Positions 40,733-64,000 of a stretch of DNA of 64,000 nucleotides are shown here, piece by piece (position 1 is the first letter of the stretch; the number at the start of each line of letters is the position of its first letter). The DNA lies in assembly GCF_051622035.1 (NCBI RefSeq), contig NC_135357.1:19651256-19715255 (forward strand), written 5' to 3'. A model generated the notes under the pieces. That model was not told where the DNA came from. It saw only the letters and a list, made by a program, of their open reading frames with translations, and did not search any database. A program made the translations under genes and the position numbers. Source of the DNA: Arctopsyche grandis (Eukaryota; Arthropoda; Insecta; Trichoptera; Hydropsychidae).

Positions 40733-40817
40733 ATGGCTTCAAAGGGTCAGTTAAGGGGTGTAGTTTCCGACAAATTGAATCTGATTAGAAAACAATGCGA
40801 CGTGGAGTGGCTACAAG
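40733..40817 (+). CDS. possible first coding exon of an unrecognised gene
   Basis: ATG at 40733 opens a frame beginning MASKGQLRGVVSDKLNLI and continuing to VEWLQ, where an AAG/GTGACC splice donor could end the exon at 40817. Without splicing the frame would stop at 40921 (63 residues). The residue mix looks protein-like, and the frame follows a DRE-like motif. It would be divergent from KCTD9, with about 1.2 kb between the starts. I do not recognise the family and found no convincing following exon before 43 kb. It could be a real first exon, a pseudogene, or chance. Confidence 0.3.
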
Positions 40818-41959
40818 GTGACCTAATTTGGTATACAAAAGCACATGTTTGTGTCACTAGCACGACTGATATTAATATTGAATCAAAACACTATTCGATA
40901 GAGGATCAATGTGGATATTAATTAATAAACTCACTTAACAGATAATATATATGTAATGTATATGTATTATGAAATAAATTATGCTGAAGTGTTAATATTG
41001 TTGCGATAAATTTATTAGTTATTATTTTGTTTCTTTTCGTTTCTGTTATATTTTTGACCATTGTGGCGCATTAGGTATTCCTGTAATGCTACAAAGGTCC
41101 AAACTTTAAATAAATAAATTAGTGTTGTGATTTTTCTACATACCGTATTGATAAATATGAACTACATACATATGTACATATGTATATACATAAGTGGTTA
41201 AATATTTTATGTGATATATAATTTTAGAGTTTTTTAAAAGCACCTTAGAATAATTTTTCTTGTAAGTAAACTAAAATTCCTCATATACTTATGAATACGA
41301 ATTAATATTTTAAAAATCAACTGAAACAATATTTGAATTTGATAATTTAATATATTATGTTTCATATATATATTTATATTTTACATATAATACAATAATT
41401 TATCTAATTTTAAATAACATCAATAGTTTTAAATCAATAACATTCTCATAAATACTTATAATCAATTAAATAAACGGTGATATTTATATTTACATATACA
41501 AATACATATAGTATTACATACATACATATATACTATTTATGATTTATATTTCAATAATAACTATGAAGTATGTAGAATGTGTCATTTTTTATGTGATATG
41601 CTTTAAATCTTTTTTAAAATATATATGTAATGGAAACAGTTTCATAATAGTATTTTTAATTACCCCGCACGTTTTAAAATTTCCTTTAAATAGCATCTCA
41701 TTATAATAAATTTATAAAATGGTCAATATTTTGATATAGTATTTTAAAATTTTAATAGACACCATGCGTTTTTTTATACATCCATACATACATATATGTA
41801 CATACATATATAAATATGTGGATTTATCAATTATTTTTGGACATTTTAAACAAAGCTCTTCGATATATTAAAATAAATAATGTGTCTATTTATTTTCATA
41901 TAATGTATGAAGAATATAAAAAATGTATTATGTAATAAAATAAGAAATGATTTATAATG

Positions 41960-41960
<1 letters not shown>

Positions 41961-42051
<91 letters not shown>
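41961..42051. repeat. TA microsatellite
   Basis: About 91 bp of uninterrupted TA dinucleotides. It accounts for the apparent Ile-Tyr reading frames here. Confidence 0.98.
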
Positions 42052-42058
<7 letters not shown>

Positions 42059-43017
42059 CACAGATATATTAAGTATAATATAATATTTATTTGATATATT
42101 GCATTACTCATTCACCCTGTTTCTCTGATAGTCAAAGATATTAAAAGTTGATGGAAAGAAATCTACATATTTATACTATTAATACGTACATTTTACTATT
42201 TTAATTGTTTACATATATATATTTTATTTAATATACATATATATATAATATATTGCTTTAATTTTAAAGTCGTTTTTATTCGTCTTAAAATTAGTTTACA
42301 TTGTAATCTGAAAGAGAGTCATTATTTTTTTCAATAAATATAATATAAATATGTATGCAATTTGTATTGACTTTTGTAAATGAATTTTAGCATAGACATG
42401 AATGAATTTTAGCATAGACATGAATGCATTTGGAAGACAAAAATTAATTAATACCAAGTGTATTATATGTATACATATGTAATTACAATGTTACAGATTA
42501 TACCTACATATATATTATGTCTCAACCCAATCATTTAGAAATGTAAGAATGAATGCAACATTTTGAATATAAAGATAACAAAAAAATTGTCTTTCGAATG
42601 TCATGTATATATGTACTTTATTTTAAATTTGGCACATTAAAAAATATAGAATTTTTCATATTATTGTTTTGAAGTCCTTGGAGAAAGTGTGGCTAAATAT
42701 TAATTGCTGAAAACTAATTTAGGTATACACATTACAGATTCTTTACAATATATGAATAATATTAACGTATAAGTACGTCTATGTAATCTAACACAAATAC
42801 CTATTTTAATTTTTTTTTCATTTAATACCTACATATGGTATTTAGTAAACCGTCTTCTTTCACATGTATAAGAATTTTTATTTATTTGTATTTTAATTCG
42901 TTTCAGATATGATTATGTGGAATATTTGTGTAATTTAACATTAATTAATATGTATTACATTCATTATGTGTGCTTGGATACGATTTTTAAATAAATTTTA
43001 ATTACATTAAAACAATT

Positions 43018-43188
<171 letters not shown>

Positions 43189-43686
43189 GGATTCACTACA
43201 ATATATTTATTATATTAAAAATATTCGTATATCACATTCATGCATTTATTTTTTACCATCGATTTTAAGCATTCATTTAATTCGTAAGAAGAGTTAATAA
43301 TTGTATGACTTCATGATATGTTATATTACATTCAAAAGCCATACACGTAGGTTAATACACATGTACATACATACATAAATATTGCAGTATATTCAGCCAT
43401 TATTATTCATTCCAAATGAAAGTACGTAGATCAATTAATAATGAAATTTTATAATACAACATATATGATGGGTATATATTCTCATTCACCCTTCCTTTGC
43501 GATGCTCTCATGTGCTTTTCTACCATTCAAAGTTCAACGTAACGGGGTTGTTGAGCAATAAAAGTATATACTAGATGTAATTGCAATGAATACTGTATAG
43601 TTTTTCACTTATTAGACGATGTCTACTGAATCTAAGAGTCCACTCTGGCTTGAATGTTGCACTGCGGCACCATCTTCATCTTCGGG

Positions 43687-63692
<20,006 letters not shown>

Positions 63693-64000
63693 CTGCAAAA
63701 GTAATATTTATATAAATTAATTATTTAATATAAATCCGAAACACTCGCGATTAAATTGGAATCTGAATGTTTCCGCGAAAAACTATGCGGTTTTTGAAAA
63801 CTGCACTTGAAAAACCTTCCACTTTTAATTGAAAGTATGGTAAAATTTTATTGCGTTCATTAAAAGTTTTAACACTGCTGCTTTACCATTGAAGTACATG
63901 AATCATGTACGTGGATATGAATTTAAAATCAATACTCGTATAAACCGCTGTTGTAGTTTTCAGCAATAAAATAAATATTTTAAATATACACGTTCTATAA
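63693..64000. other. right window edge, upstream of Dop1R1 exon
   Basis: AT-rich DNA with a splice acceptor (TTTTGCAG on the - strand) directly before the Dop1R1 exon. No further exon is visible here. Upstream 5' UTR exons are expected beyond the window. Confidence 0.5.

Overview
This is an AT-rich, intron-rich, transposon-rich animal nuclear window, almost certainly from an insect. A D1-like dopamine receptor of insect type, long introns, many ACATACATATG-type simple repeats and several families of short inverted-repeat elements all point that way. I cannot fix the order from sequence alone. There are no bacterial features.

Four genes can be reconstructed exon by exon. (1) STK32 (YANK-type Ser/Thr kinase) is on the + strand. 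Five 3' coding exons lie between 7785 and 24891; the N-lobe exons are not seen and should lie to the left. (2) An MTHFSD-type gene is on the - strand from 35634 to 28371, convergent with STK32. It has 19 coding exons that join in frame to 823 residues. Its methenyltetrahydrofolate-synthetase-like domain is present twice in tandem, with four consecutive exons of identical length and phase in both copies. (3) KCTD9 is on the - strand from 39533 to 37512. It has six coding exons and 389 residues, and a hAT-type MITE sits in its second intron. (4) A Dop1R1-type dopamine receptor is on the - strand from 63692 to 43687. It has five coding exons, and a 16.2 kb intron splits the first transmembrane helix. 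A possible fifth gene start (+ strand, about 40733) lies behind a DRE-like TATCGATA motif, divergent from KCTD9.

The rest is introns and intergenic DNA loaded with transposon debris. This includes Tc1 and mariner remnants, five RTE-like reverse-transcriptase fragments, a CR1/Jockey-like LINE 3' end, tRNA-derived SINE sequence, a probable solo LTR, foldback elements and MITEs (one nested inside another), and a repeat family carrying the sequence TTTTACCCGGCTTCGCTC. Long TA tracts and a 349-bp CAGACAGACAAA array account for many of the apparent long ORFs.

The strongest observation is the internal duplication in the MTHFSD-type gene: exon lengths 211, 158, 87 and 89 appear twice, with the basic/aromatic linker following each copy and a short RRM-like segment only at the C-terminus. 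The four genes have no evident joint pathway; they are ordinary neighbours.
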